From NCBI RefSeq assembly GCF_001713455.1, contig NZ_CP016464.1, forward strand, positions 2,342,001 to 2,406,000: a stretch of DNA of 64,000 nucleotides. Direction: 5' to 3'. This DNA is from Bosea sp. RAC05 (GTDB taxonomy: Bacteria > Pseudomonadota > Alphaproteobacteria > Rhizobiales > Beijerinckiaceae). This document shows positions 34,765-42,893 of the stretch, in pieces. Position numbers and translations under genes: made by a program. The stretch's first letter is position 1. Each line of letters begins with the position of its first letter. The notes beneath the pieces are model-generated. The model saw nothing but the letters and a program-made list of their open reading frames with translations. It made no database searches and was not told the origin of the DNA.

Positions 34765-35046
34765 ATGCGCGTCCTCCTGATCCTCATCGCCTTCGGCATG
34801 GTCGCCGTGCCCGCGCTGCTCGCGCTGGCGCGACGCGACCTGCCGCGCGGGCGCCGGATCGCCAACGCGCTGGTGATCTTCCTCGCGCCGGCCTTCGCGC
34901 TCGGCCTGATCCATGGCGTGCCGGAGCTCGACGGGCGCGCGCTGCAGAACCCTGTCGCCTGGACGGTGCTGCGGCTGGTGCTTACGGGTCTCGCGCTGAT
35001 CCTGCCCTGGTGCCTCTATGTCTGGCTGATGGGGCGCCGCCCGTGA
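34765..35046 (+). CDS. Small membrane protein, hypothetical
   Basis: A 93-residue protein with three hydrophobic segments (about residues 2-21, 35-52 and 64-88), Arg-rich loops and a short basic end (LMGRRP). It starts MRVLLILIAFGMVAVPALLA. It lies 16 bases upstream of the agmatinase gene and is probably cotranscribed. No family is recognised. Confidence 0.7.
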   Translation: MRVLLILIAFGMVAVPALLALARRDLPRGRRIANALVIFLAPAFALGLIHGVPELDGRALQNPVAWTVLRLVLTGLALILPWCLYVWLMGRRP

Positions 35047-35062
35047 GAAGGGGAGCGTCGCG

Positions 35063-36019
35063 ATGACCGAGCAGACCGGCCCGGGTTCGATCGACCACGC
35101 CTTCACCGGCGAGCGCCGTGGCGGCGCGGCCGACCCGACCTATGCCGGCGCGCTCTCCTTCATGCGCCGGCGCTACGGCAAGGACGTCGCCGGCTGCGAT
35201 CTCGTGGTCTGGGGCGTGCCCTTCGATCTCGCCGTGACGAACCGGCCCGGCGCGCGCTTCGGCCCGCAGGCGCTGCGCCGCGCCAGCGCGATCTTCGACG
35301 GCGACCCGCAATATCCCTCCGGCCTCGATCCCTTCGCGCATCTGGCGGCGCTCGACTATGGCGACTGCCTGCTGCCGCGCGGCGACCTGCCGGGCTGCGC
35401 CCGCGCCATCGAGGCGGAAGCCGCCGGCATCCTCGCCTCCGGCGCGCATCTGGTGACGCTGGGTGGCGACCATTTCGTCACGCTGCCGCTGCTGCGCGCC
35501 CATGTCGCCCGCCATGGCCGGCTCGCTCTGATCCAGTTCGACGCGCATCAGGACACCTGGGACGACGGTGTCGGGTCCATCGGCCACGGCTCCTTCGTGC
35601 TGGAGGCGGTGCGCGAGGGCCTGATCGACATCGAGCGCTCGATCCAGATCGGCATCCGCACCGTCGCGCCGCGCGACGGCGGCATCGCGATCCTCGACGC
35701 CTACACCGTCCACGAGCTCGGTGTGGCGGGGACGCTCGCGCGGATCCGCGAGCGGGTCGGGGAGGGGCCGGCCTATCTGACCTTCGACATCGACGCGCTC
35801 GACCCCGCCTTCGCACCCGGAACGGGCACGCCGGTCTCGGGCGGGCTGTCGGCCGAGCAGGCGCTGCGCCTAGTCTGGGGCCTGCGCGACCTCGACATTC
35901 GCGGCATGGACCTCGTCGAGGTCTCGCCGCCTTACGACCACGCGGACATCACCGCGATCGCCGGCTCGACCCTGGTCCAGCACCACATTCAGGCGCTGGC
36001 GCTGAAGAAGGCCGGTTGA
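35063..36019 (+). CDS. speB: Agmatinase (ureohydrolase family)
   Basis: A 318-residue manganese ureohydrolase. Metal motifs are LGGDHFVTLP (about residues 134-143), IQFDAHQDTWDD (about 157-168) and YLTFDIDALDPAFAPGTGTP (about 237-256). Agmatinase splits agmatine to putrescine and urea. The sequence SIGHGSFV lies where arginase and agmatinase differ, and the whole fits the agmatinase/guanidinobutyrase group better than arginase. The exact substrate could be another guanidino compound. The guanidine exporter in the same window is not linked by operon. Confidence 0.88.
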   Translation: MTEQTGPGSIDHAFTGERRGGAADPTYAGALSFMRRRYGKDVAGCDLVVWGVPFDLAVTNRPGARFGPQALRRASAIFDGDPQYPSGLDPFAHLAALDYGDCLLPRGDLPGCARAIEAEAAGILASGAHLVTLGGDHFVTLPLLRAHVARHGRLALIQFDAHQDTWDDGVGSIGHGSFVLEAVREGLIDIERSIQIGIRTVAPRDGGIAILDAYTVHELGVAGTLARIRERVGEGPAYLTFDIDALDPAFAPGTGTPVSGGLSAEQALRLVWGLRDLDIRGMDLVEVSPPYDHADITAIAGSTLVQHHIQALALKKAG

Positions 36020-36056
36020 AGCGGATCCGTGCCAAGGACGGCGGCAAGCGATTCCG

Positions 36057-36164
36057 ATCGTTGAGGAACGATGCTTCGCCGTGCTCGGCCTGTGCCCAGC
36101 ATCCACGTCTTGAAGACAGCCCTCGATACCGGGAGACGTGGATGGTCGGCACAAGGCCGACCAT
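36057..36164. repeat. Mosaic of three hairpins after the agmatinase gene
   Basis: ATCGTT/AACGAT (36057-36062 with 36067-36072), ATCCACGTCT/AGACGTGGAT (36101-36110 with 36134-36143) and ATGGTCGGC/GCCGACCAT (36142-36150 with 36156-36164) are all perfect. The last two overlap. This looks like a dispersed palindromic element. Confidence 0.75.
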
Positions 36165-36193
36165 GACGCCTGTCTTCCTGCGCGAGCGGACAA

Positions 36194-36222
36194 TTGACAG
36201 CGCTGCATCCCTCCCTCATATC
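36194..36222 (+). promoter_or_regulatory. argC leader promoter
   Basis: TTGACA (36194-36199), 17 bases and CATATC (36217-36222). The expected start of transcription is at about 36229, on the A of the leader peptide ATG. Confidence 0.75.
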
Positions 36223-36228
36223 CCGCTG

Positions 36229-36288
36229 ATGACCACCAACCTGTCCCGACGTCGCCCTGTCACGGCCGCCCCTGCGCGACCGCGGTGA
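36229..36288 (+). CDS. Arginine-rich leader peptide upstream of argC
   Basis: The 19-codon frame reads MTTNLSRRRPVTAAPARPR. Three consecutive Arg codons (CGA CGT CGC) lie at 36247-36255, with two more near the end. The ATG coincides with the predicted start of transcription, so the mRNA would be leaderless, as reported for the trpL leader of Sinorhizobium. The stop at 36286-36288 overlaps the segment (36281-36286) that can pair with the terminator's left arm. Position, codons and pairing fit an attenuator peptide sensing charged tRNA-Arg. Translation is inferred. Confidence 0.65.
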   Translation: MTTNLSRRRPVTAAPARPR

Positions 36289-36341
36289 CGCTCGGCTTGC
36301 AGCCCGACTGTCCGCGACCGCGCCCGGAGCGCGGTTTTTTT
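36259..36341 (+). promoter_or_regulatory. argC attenuator: alternative hairpins and intrinsic terminator
   Basis: The terminator is ACCGCGC/GCGCGGT (36317-36323 with 36329-36335), loop CCGGA, with T residues to 36341. Segment 36281-36286 (CGCGGT) is the exact complement of 36317-36322 and would form an antiterminator. Segment 36265-36269 or 36259-36263 can in turn pair with 36282-36289. The three states are mutually exclusive. argC starts 58 bases later. Confidence 0.65.
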
Positions 36342-36399
36342 ATGCCCGAAGCCGGCCAAGTTCTTTGAGCCGATCCCCCAGACGCCTTGCGAGGGTCCG

Positions 36400-37335
36400 A
36401 TGAGCCAGAACCCGAAATCCATCTTCATCGACGGCGAAGCCGGCACGACCGGGCTCGGCATCCGCGACCGGCTGGCGGCGATGCCGGGCGTCGTCGTCAG
36501 GAGCATCGACCCCGAGAAGCGCAAGGACCCGGTCGCCCGCCAGGAGATGATGGCGCAGGTCGATCTCGTCGTGCTCTGCCTGCCCGACGACGCAGCGAAG
36601 GAATCGGTCGCGCTCGCCGACGCGCTGGGGGCGAAGTCGCCCAAGATCGTCGACGCCTCGACCGCCTATCGCGTCGCGCCGGACTGGGTCTACGGCTTCG
36701 CCGAGCTGGAGCACGGCCACGCTGCCACCATCGCCAAGGCCACCCGCGTCTCCAACCCGGGCTGCTATCCCACCGGCGGCATCGCGCTGCTGCGGCCGCT
36801 GGTCGATGCCGGCTTCATCCCGCCCGATCACGCCGTCACCATCAACGCGGTGTCGGGCTATTCCGGCGGCGGCAAAAGCATGATCGAGGCCTATGAGGCC
36901 GGCACGGCCCCGGCCTTCGAGCTCTACGGGCTCGGCCTCAAGCACAAGCACCTGCCCGAACTGCAGCGCTATGCGCGGCTGTCGCGGCGGCCGATCTTCA
37001 TTCCCTCGGTGGGGAATTTCCGGCAGGGCATGCTGGTCTCGGTGCCGCTGCATCTCGACACGCTGCCGGGCAAGCCCAAGGCGGCCGATCTCGCCGACGC
37101 GATGGCCGAGCATTATGCCGGCTCGACCTATGTCTCGATTGTTCCGGCCGTACAGGCCGGCGGCAAGCTCGAGCCCCAGGCGCTCAACGACACCAACAAG
37201 CTGGAACTGCGGGTTTTCGGTGACGACGATCTCCGCCAGGCGGTGCTGGTCGCGCGGCTCGACAATCTCGGCAAGGGCGCCTCGGGCGCCGCCGTGCAGA
37301 ACATCCGGCTGATGCTCGGCCTGCCCGAGAAGTGA
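36400..37335 (+). CDS. argC: N-acetyl-gamma-glutamyl-phosphate reductase
   Basis: Third step of arginine synthesis: NADPH-dependent reduction of N-acetylglutamyl phosphate. The 311-residue protein is of the short, type 2 form. Residues 8-19 (IFIDGEAGTTGL) form the nucleotide loop, SNPGCYPTGG (about 114-123) holds the catalytic Cys, and HKHLPEL carries the active-site His. GAGGG lies before the ATG at 36400. In relatives argC often follows rplM-rpsI; here three other genes intervene. The leader with Arg codons and terminator suggests control by arginine supply. Confidence 0.96.
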   Translation: MSQNPKSIFIDGEAGTTGLGIRDRLAAMPGVVVRSIDPEKRKDPVARQEMMAQVDLVVLCLPDDAAKESVALADALGAKSPKIVDASTAYRVAPDWVYGFAELEHGHAATIAKATRVSNPGCYPTGGIALLRPLVDAGFIPPDHAVTINAVSGYSGGGKSMIEAYEAGTAPAFELYGLGLKHKHLPELQRYARLSRRPIFIPSVGNFRQGMLVSVPLHLDTLPGKPKAADLADAMAEHYAGSTYVSIVPAVQAGGKLEPQALNDTNKLELRVFGDDDLRQAVLVARLDNLGKGASGAAVQNIRLMLGLPEK

Positions 37336-37360
37336 GCCGGCCCGCCTGGACGGAGGCACA

Positions 37361-37387
37361 AAAAAGGGCCGCGCGAGCGGCCCTTTT
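37361..37387. terminator. Bidirectional terminator between argC and the FAH gene
   Basis: A 9-bp stem (37364-37372 with 37377-37385), GCGA loop, A run on the left and T run on the right, between convergent genes. Confidence 0.88.
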
Positions 37388-37408
37388 CCACGTCGGTGAG
37401 GAGCGATC

Positions 37409-38257
37409 TCAGCCCTGATAGGCCTTGAAGTGCTGCTGCTGCTCGCCCAGGCCCTCGATGCCGAGCTTGACGACCTCGCCGCCCTTCAGGAAGCGCGGCG
37501 GCTTGAAGCCGAGGCCGACGCCGGGCGGCGTGCCGGTGGTGATGACATCGCCCGGATCCAGCCGCATGAACTGGCTGATGTAGTGGACGAGATAGGCGCA
37601 GCCGAAGATCATCGTCTTGCTCGAGCCGTTCTGGACGCGCTCGCCGTCGACTTCGAGCCACATGGCGAGGTTCTGGACGTCCTTGACCTCGTCCGTCGTC
37701 ACCATCCAGGGGCCGAGCGGGCCGAAGGTCGGGCAGCCCTTGCCCTTGGCCCACTGGCCGCCGCGTTCGATCTGGAATTCGCGTTCCGAGACGTCATTGC
37801 AGACGGCGAAGCCCGCGATCGCGGCCATGGCCTTGTCTTCCGGGATGTAGGAGCCGCCGTCGCCGATGACGATGGCGAGCTCGACCTCCCAGTCCGTCTT
37901 CTTCGAGCCCTTGGGAATGATCACGTCGTCATTCGGGCCGACGATGCAGTTCGGCGCCTTGTTGAAGAGGATCGGCTCCTTGGGGATTTCGGCGCCGGTC
38001 TCCGCCGCATGGTCGGCGAAGTTGAGGCCGACCGCGATGAAGTTGCGGACGTCGCCGACGCAGGCGCCGATGCGCGGTGCGCCGGCGACCTTCGGCAGCG
38101 ACTCGGGGTCGATCGCCCCAATTTTCGCCAGCGAGGCGGATGTCAGGGCCTTGCCGGCGAGATCGGGGATGATGCCCGACAGGTCGCGCAGGACGCCCTT
38201 GGCATCGAGGAGACCGGGCTTTTCAGCGCCCGCGGCTCCGAAGCGTAGCAGTTTCAC
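37409..38257 (-). CDS. Fumarylacetoacetate hydrolase family protein
   Basis: A 282-residue FAH-fold hydrolase. An N-terminal domain (MKLLRFGAAGAEKPGLLDAK) is followed by the catalytic domain with VGLNFADHAAETG, PILFNKAPNCIVGPNDDVII, the metal Glu pair in DWEVELAIVIG (about residue 128), NDVSEREFQ and GDVITTGTPPGVGLGF. The start is GTG at 38257, supported by GGGGGAAA upstream. The family includes ureidoglycolate lyase-like and 2-hydroxyhepta-2,4-diene-1,7-dioate isomerase-like enzymes; the substrate is open. Confidence 0.92.
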   Translation of the reverse strand: MKLLRFGAAGAEKPGLLDAKGVLRDLSGIIPDLAGKALTSASLAKIGAIDPESLPKVAGAPRIGACVGDVRNFIAVGLNFADHAAETGAEIPKEPILFNKAPNCIVGPNDDVIIPKGSKKTDWEVELAIVIGDGGSYIPEDKAMAAIAGFAVCNDVSEREFQIERGGQWAKGKGCPTFGPLGPWMVTTDEVKDVQNLAMWLEVDGERVQNGSSKTMIFGCAYLVHYISQFMRLDPGDVITTGTPPGVGLGFKPPRFLKGGEVVKLGIEGLGEQQQHFKAYQG

Positions 38258-38685
38258 GTCGTTTCCCCCGTTTTCAAACGATCTAATTGGGGCGCGATCC
38301 TGACAAGACGCAGGCCCGAAAGACAAGTGCATTCGCGCGCATGGCGCGGCTGCGGCGAGCGGCCAACGGGCATGTTGCGGGAATGCCACGCCCGCCGTCA
38401 AAGCGGATTGCCTCTGCCTTGGGCGGGGCTGCCCCGAAACGAGCCAGAAACACCAAAACCGGCGATAGTTCTTATATAAACGATATCTTTGGCGACAGCA
38501 CCAAGCCGGCAACATGAAATATCGCCGATTTCGCCCGTTTCTCGCGCTTGCCCAAGCGGCAGACCGGGGGGCGGGCGGGAAAACGGCGCCTTCGCGGCGG
38601 GATTGCGGCGGGAACCGCCTCGCGGCATGCTCGGATTCGAGCGGGGCCATGCGCCCCGAAGAAACATCAAGACGGGATGGATTCC
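38258..38685. other. Divergent upstream region, no gene seen
   Basis: It carries the promoters of the FAH and porin genes. An AT-rich patch at about 38470-38495 (TATATAAACGATATC) is the likeliest promoter area for the porin. No RNA gene or credible frame is seen. Confidence 0.4.
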
Positions 38686-40023
38686 ATGAAGGGCATTGTT
38701 CGCACAGCCGCGGTGGCTACGGTTTCGATGGCGGCGCTCCTCGCCGCCGGCGCCGCCCAGGCCGGCTCCTTCGCGATCCGCAGCGGCCAAAGCGCCGAGG
38801 GTCTCGGCATGGCCTATGCCGGCGCGGCCGCCGGCGGCATCGGCATGGGCGCGATGGCCTGGAACCCCGCGACCATCACCATGTTCCCCGGCCGCAACAG
38901 CCAGTGGAACTTCACCTATCTCAACGCCAACGCCTCCTATGATCCGACCTCGCCGACGCGGCTCGGCTCGCCGGTCGGCCCGCTGAACCCGATCCAGAAC
39001 GGCTCCGGCAACATCGGTGGCGACGGCGCCTTCATCCCGGCCTCCTATTCGGCCTGGCAGCTGACCGACCGCTTCTGGATCGGCATGACCACCGGGGCGC
39101 CCTTCGGCCTGCGCTCCAAGGCCGACAACCAGGTCTATGCCGGCCAGGTCTATGGCCGCTCGGCCAATCTGCGCACGATCAACGTCTCCCCGACCATCGG
39201 CTACAAGGTCAATGACTGGCTCTCCGTTGGTGCGGCCTTCCAGGTCCAGTATCTCAGCACGAGCCTGAAGAACGCCACCGGCGCCACGCTGCCCGGCGCG
39301 ATCGGCCCGGCGGCCCCGAACCAGGTCCTCAAGGGCGACACCATCGACTTCGGCTTCCGCGTCGGTGCGACCCTGACGCCGCGCGAGGGCACGACGATCG
39401 GTATCGCCTACCGCTCCTCGATCCACCAGACGCTCGAGGGCACGATCTCGACCCTCGCCGGCGTCAGCCCGATCAAGGCCAACCTGAACCTGCCGGACTC
39501 GGTGGTCTTCGGCGTGTCGCAGGTCATCAATGACCAGTGGCAGGCCCATCTCGGCGTCGAGTGGACCAACTGGAGCCGCTTCCGCCGCATCCCGATCGTC
39601 AGCCAGATCAGCGGCCTGCCGATCTCGAGCCTCAACTTCGTCTATGACGACAGCTGGTTCTTCAGCGGCGGCGTCGAGTACAAGTACAGCCCGGCCCTGA
39701 CCCTGCGCGCCGGTGTCGCCTACGAGCTGTCGCCGGTGAACGACACCAACCGCACCGTCTTCATCTCGGACAACGACCGGCTCTGGCTCTCGGCCGGTGC
39801 GAGCTACCAGGTCACCGACAAGCTCAAGCTTGATGTCGGCTACACCTACATCAACGTGAACAAGGCCAAGGTGAACTACAGCGGCACCCATCCGCAGCAG
39901 GGCCCGGTCTTCTTCACCGCCGAGGCCAAGCCCTACATCCACATCGTCTCGGCCGGCCTGACCTATCGCTGGGACAACCCGACGGAAGCGATCCCGGTCC
40001 GCCCCGCGGTCCGCAAGAACTGA
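38686..40023 (+). CDS. OmpP1/FadL-family outer-membrane transporter
   Basis: A 445-residue beta-barrel protein. Residues 1-25 are a signal peptide ending AGAAQA. The mature N-terminus GSFAIRSGQSAEGLGMAYAG and then GGIGMGAMAWNPATITMFPG is the FadL hatch signature. Alternating strands fill the rest and the protein ends in RPAVRKN. The family takes up long-chain fatty acids and hydrophobic aromatics. An ATG three codons upstream (38677) is possible. It has its own terminator. Neighbouring phaC could use the imported fatty acids, but there is no operon. Confidence 0.92.
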   Translation: MKGIVRTAAVATVSMAALLAAGAAQAGSFAIRSGQSAEGLGMAYAGAAAGGIGMGAMAWNPATITMFPGRNSQWNFTYLNANASYDPTSPTRLGSPVGPLNPIQNGSGNIGGDGAFIPASYSAWQLTDRFWIGMTTGAPFGLRSKADNQVYAGQVYGRSANLRTINVSPTIGYKVNDWLSVGAAFQVQYLSTSLKNATGATLPGAIGPAAPNQVLKGDTIDFGFRVGATLTPREGTTIGIAYRSSIHQTLEGTISTLAGVSPIKANLNLPDSVVFGVSQVINDQWQAHLGVEWTNWSRFRRIPIVSQISGLPISSLNFVYDDSWFFSGGVEYKYSPALTLRAGVAYELSPVNDTNRTVFISDNDRLWLSAGASYQVTDKLKLDVGYTYINVNKAKVNYSGTHPQQGPVFFTAEAKPYIHIVSAGLTYRWDNPTEAIPVRPAVRKN

Positions 40024-40046
40024 CCGGGCGCCCAGCGCCCGACGCG

Positions 40047-40075
40047 AAAGCCGGCCCTCGCGGGCCGGCTTTTTT
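40047..40075 (+). terminator. Terminator of the FadL-type gene
   Basis: A 9-bp GC stem (40049-40057 with 40062-40070), TCGC loop and run of T. Confidence 0.9.
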
Positions 40076-40107
40076 GTTGCAGAATGCTGTTTTCATTCGG
40101 AAACAGA

Positions 40108-40205
40108 CCGTCATTCCGGACAAGCGGCGCAGCCGCGCCGATCCGGAATCCATCGTCAAGCTCTGGAGCCCTCCGCTGGATCCCGGGGCAAGCCCGGGAT
40201 GACGG
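40108..40205. repeat. Palindromic intergenic repeat, family B
   Basis: Outer arms CCGTCATTCCGG and CCGGGATGACGG enclose internal GC-rich hairpins (GGCGCAGCCGCGCC and CCCGGGGCAAGCCCGGG). It lies between convergent porin and phaC genes. The CGTCAT...ATGACG ends are shared with family A. Confidence 0.75.
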
Positions 40206-40283
40206 CGGTGGTTCCGAGAAAACGCAGCACGCTCGTGCATCAGCCCTCGGCCGATCCCGATCCCTCGTCCGCGCCAGCCCCGC

Positions 40284-42107
40284 TCAGGCCTTCTTCAGCA
40301 CATAGGTCCCCGGCGCATCGGCCAGCGCCGGCAGCTTGCCCGCGCCCGGCACCCGCGCCTTGACCCGCCTGGGCGCCTGCGCCTCGACCCACGAGAACCA
40401 GTGCGGCCACCAGGAGCCCGGATGCTCCTGCGCCGCGCCGATCCAGTCCTCATAGCTTCCGCGTGCCGGCCCGCCGGTCCAGTACTGGTACTTCACCTTG
40501 CCGGGCGGGTTGACGACGCCGGCGATATGGCCCGAGCCCGCGACGATGTAGTCGACTGGCCCGCCGAAGCATTGCGAGCCGGTGAAAACCGAGCGGGCCG
40601 GGGCGATGTGGTCCTCGCGGGTGGCGAGGTTGTAGATCGGGATCGTCACCGCCCCGAGATCGAGCCGCTGGCCGCCGATCACCATCTCGCCCTTGGAGAG
40701 CTTGTTCTCGAGATAGCAGTTGCGCAGGTAGAAGGAGTGGTTGGCCGCCGGCATCCGCGTCGAATCGGAGTTCCAGTAGAGCAGGTCGAAGGGCGTCGGC
40801 GCCTTGCCCTTCAGGTAGTTGTTGACCGCATAGGACCAGATCAGGTCGTTGGGCCGCAGCATGTTGAAGGCGCCCGCCATGCGCGCGCCGTCGAGATAGC
40901 CGCTCTTGGTCATCTGCTCCTCGACGGCCCGGATCTGCTCCTCGTCGACGAAGACGGAGAGCTCGCCGGCCTGCGAGAAATCGACCTGGGTGGTGAAGAA
41001 GGTCGCGGCGTCGATGCGCTTGTCCCCGACCGCCGCCATATAGGCGAGCGTGACGCCGAGCAGCGTGCCGCCGACGCAGTAGCCGATCGCGCTGACCTTC
41101 TTCTCGCCGGTCGCCTGCTCGATCGCCTCCAGGGCCGCGAAGACGCCCTCGCGCATGTAGCTCTCGAAATCCTTGGTGGCGTGCCGCTCGTCCGGGTTGA
41201 CCCAGGAGATGCAGAACACGGTCAGCCCCTGGGCGACCGCCCAGCGGATGAAGCTCTTCTCGGCGTTCAGATCGAGGATGTAGAACTTGTTGATCCAGGG
41301 CGGCACGATCAGGAGCGGGCGCTTCAGCACGGTCTCGGTCGCGGGCGCGTACTGGATCAGCTCCATGATGTCGTTGCGGTAGACGACCTTGCCGGGCGTC
41401 GCGGCGATGTTGACGCCGATCTTGAAGGCGCCCGGATCGGACTGCCGGATTTTGAGCTCGCCGCGGCCGGCCTCGATGTCCTCCGCCAGCATCTTCATGC
41501 CGCGCACCAGGTTCTCGCCGTTCTGCTGCAGCGTCTCGCGCAGCAGTTCGGGATTCGTCGCGACGAAGTTGGAGGGCGAGAGCGCGCTGGCGATCTGCTT
41601 CACGTAGAAGCGCGCCTTCTCGCGGGTGTGCGGGTCGAGGTCCTCGGCCCGGTCGACCATCGATTCGGCCCAGCGCGTGCCGATCAGATAGGCCTGCTTG
41701 ACGAAGTCGAACATCGGATGCGCCGACCAGTCGGGGTCGGCGAAGCGGGCGTCGCGCTTGTCCGGCTCGATGACGGGCTTGGCCTCCTCGCCGCCCGCCC
41801 GCTTGAGCATCGTGCTCCACAGCGTCAGGAAATCGCCCGTCAGCGAGGCCTGCGCCTCGATGATCTTGCGCGGGTCGGAGACCCATTTCTCGGCGACGCG
41901 GCCCAGCGTCTTGACCATCTCGCTGGCCTCGTCGGCCTGCCCGCCCTTGGCCTCGCCACGCTCGATCGGCTTGAGATAGGCGGCGGTGACCTTGCCGTAT
42001 TCCTCGACGAGGCGGCTCATGTTCTGTGCGAAGGCGTCGAGATCGGGCGCCGGCATCTCGGCCGGGCCGGTCGTATCCCCGGACTTCTCCCCGGCTCGCC
42101 GGTCCAT
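40284..42107 (-). CDS. phaC: Class I poly(3-hydroxyalkanoate) synthase
   Basis: PhaC polymerises hydroxyacyl-CoA into storage granules. The length of 607 residues is normal for class I. The N-terminal domain (residues 1-220) precedes the alpha/beta hydrolase core: IVPPWINKFYILDLNAEKSF, the lipase-like box GYCVGGT with catalytic Cys (about residue 330), Asp in ATREDHIAPA (about 493) and His in GSGHIAGVVNPP (about 522). GGGGAG precedes the ATG. It is divergent from a small lipoprotein gene. Confidence 0.97.
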   Translation of the reverse strand: MDRRAGEKSGDTTGPAEMPAPDLDAFAQNMSRLVEEYGKVTAAYLKPIERGEAKGGQADEASEMVKTLGRVAEKWVSDPRKIIEAQASLTGDFLTLWSTMLKRAGGEEAKPVIEPDKRDARFADPDWSAHPMFDFVKQAYLIGTRWAESMVDRAEDLDPHTREKARFYVKQIASALSPSNFVATNPELLRETLQQNGENLVRGMKMLAEDIEAGRGELKIRQSDPGAFKIGVNIAATPGKVVYRNDIMELIQYAPATETVLKRPLLIVPPWINKFYILDLNAEKSFIRWAVAQGLTVFCISWVNPDERHATKDFESYMREGVFAALEAIEQATGEKKVSAIGYCVGGTLLGVTLAYMAAVGDKRIDAATFFTTQVDFSQAGELSVFVDEEQIRAVEEQMTKSGYLDGARMAGAFNMLRPNDLIWSYAVNNYLKGKAPTPFDLLYWNSDSTRMPAANHSFYLRNCYLENKLSKGEMVIGGQRLDLGAVTIPIYNLATREDHIAPARSVFTGSQCFGGPVDYIVAGSGHIAGVVNPPGKVKYQYWTGGPARGSYEDWIGAAQEHPGSWWPHWFSWVEAQAPRRVKARVPGAGKLPALADAPGTYVLKKA

Positions 42108-42161
42108 CGCGCTCTCCCCGTCGCACGTCTTCTGAGGGGATGCTGTCTGCTCCCCATTTTG

Positions 42162-42175
42162 GTCCTATTAAGGAC
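42162..42175. promoter_or_regulatory. Palindrome in the phaC/lipoprotein divergent promoter
   Basis: GTCCTATTAAGGAC is a perfect 5-bp inverted repeat around ATTA, midway between divergent starts. It could be an operator. Confidence 0.35.
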
Positions 42176-42225
42176 GTAACGGATATCGACTACAAAGAGA
42201 ATTCCGCAACGCGCCGGATCCAGCC

Positions 42226-42681
42226 ATGCCGCAAGCCCGACACCAGTCCACGCCGCTCCTGCCGCTCCTGATCTCGGCGGGCCTGGCGGTCGCCGCGGCG
42301 GGCTGCGCGGGCGAGGCCGGCAAGAGCGTGGCGGAAGCGGCCGGGATGGCGACCACGGCCGCCGAGCCCAAGCCCTTCGTGCGCGAATCCCGCCCGGCCG
42401 ATGCGAGCTTCATCCCGATCGGCTCGACCTTGCCGGTGAACCCGCTCTGCCAGGGCGATGCGCCGCCCCCGCCACCCTTCGTCCCCGCCGGTCAGGCTGC
42501 GCATTTCTCCTACAGGCCCGACGGCCGCAAGCCGAACGAGGATTGCAAGCCGCGGGCGGAGTTCAAGAAGATCGAGGCCGAACTCGAAGCGAAACGCACC
42601 GCCAACGAGGCCGCCGGCAACGTGGCGAAGACGCTGGGCTCCACGCCTGCCCCCAAGCCCGCGACGCTGCCGACCAACTGA
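42226..42681 (+). CDS. Putative lipoprotein, Pro/Ala-rich
   Basis: A 151-residue protein with a signal peptide and a lipobox-like AAAGCAG (Cys at about residue 27). The mature part has a proline stretch (APPPPPFVPAG), an aromatic/charged segment (AHFSYRPDGRKPNEDCKPRA) and a helical, Lys/Glu/Ala-rich tail (IEAELEAKRTANEAAGNVAK). Two further Cys residues may form a disulfide. It is probably anchored in the cell envelope. No family is recognised. Confidence 0.7.
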   Translation: MPQARHQSTPLLPLLISAGLAVAAAGCAGEAGKSVAEAAGMATTAAEPKPFVRESRPADASFIPIGSTLPVNPLCQGDAPPPPPFVPAGQAAHFSYRPDGRKPNEDCKPRAEFKKIEAELEAKRTANEAAGNVAKTLGSTPAPKPATLPTN

Positions 42682-42808
42682 GCGCGCCGGCTCGACCGGC
42701 GCCCGCGACGCTCTTGCGGCAGATGTCGATTGAATCTTGCGTTTTTCGTCCGCCCGTGACCAAAGATGCCGCCGGAGGCGCGCTGCGCGCAACGATCTGA
42801 ATCGCAAG

Positions 42809-42851
42809 GGGAGGGCCCGGCACCATTTGGGGTGCCGCCGCACGCCCTCCC
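42809..42851 (+). promoter_or_regulatory. Structured leader upstream of the aminotransferase gene
   Basis: An outer 8-bp stem (GGGAGGGC at 42809-42816 with 42844-42851) and an inner 7-bp stem (42818-42824 with 42831-42837) form one long arm with an asymmetric internal loop. It ends 43 bases before the ATG. It may be a cis-regulatory RNA or chance structure in GC-rich DNA. Confidence 0.35.
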
Positions 42852-42893
42852 GGAGACAAGGACGCCGGCGCGCCCGGCGAAGGAACCGTTCGA

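Noticed and set aside
38398..39942. 514-codon frame antisense to the FadL-type porin
   Set aside because: Composition is that of an antisense frame, and the plus-strand porin has signal peptide, family motifs and terminator.
40401..42179. 592-codon frame antisense to phaC
   Set aside because: phaC is intact with all catalytic residues; the antisense frame has no recognisable feature.
42741..42800. Short frame before the aminotransferase gene as amino acid leader peptide
   Set aside because: It has no run of regulatory codons and no terminator hairpin follows.
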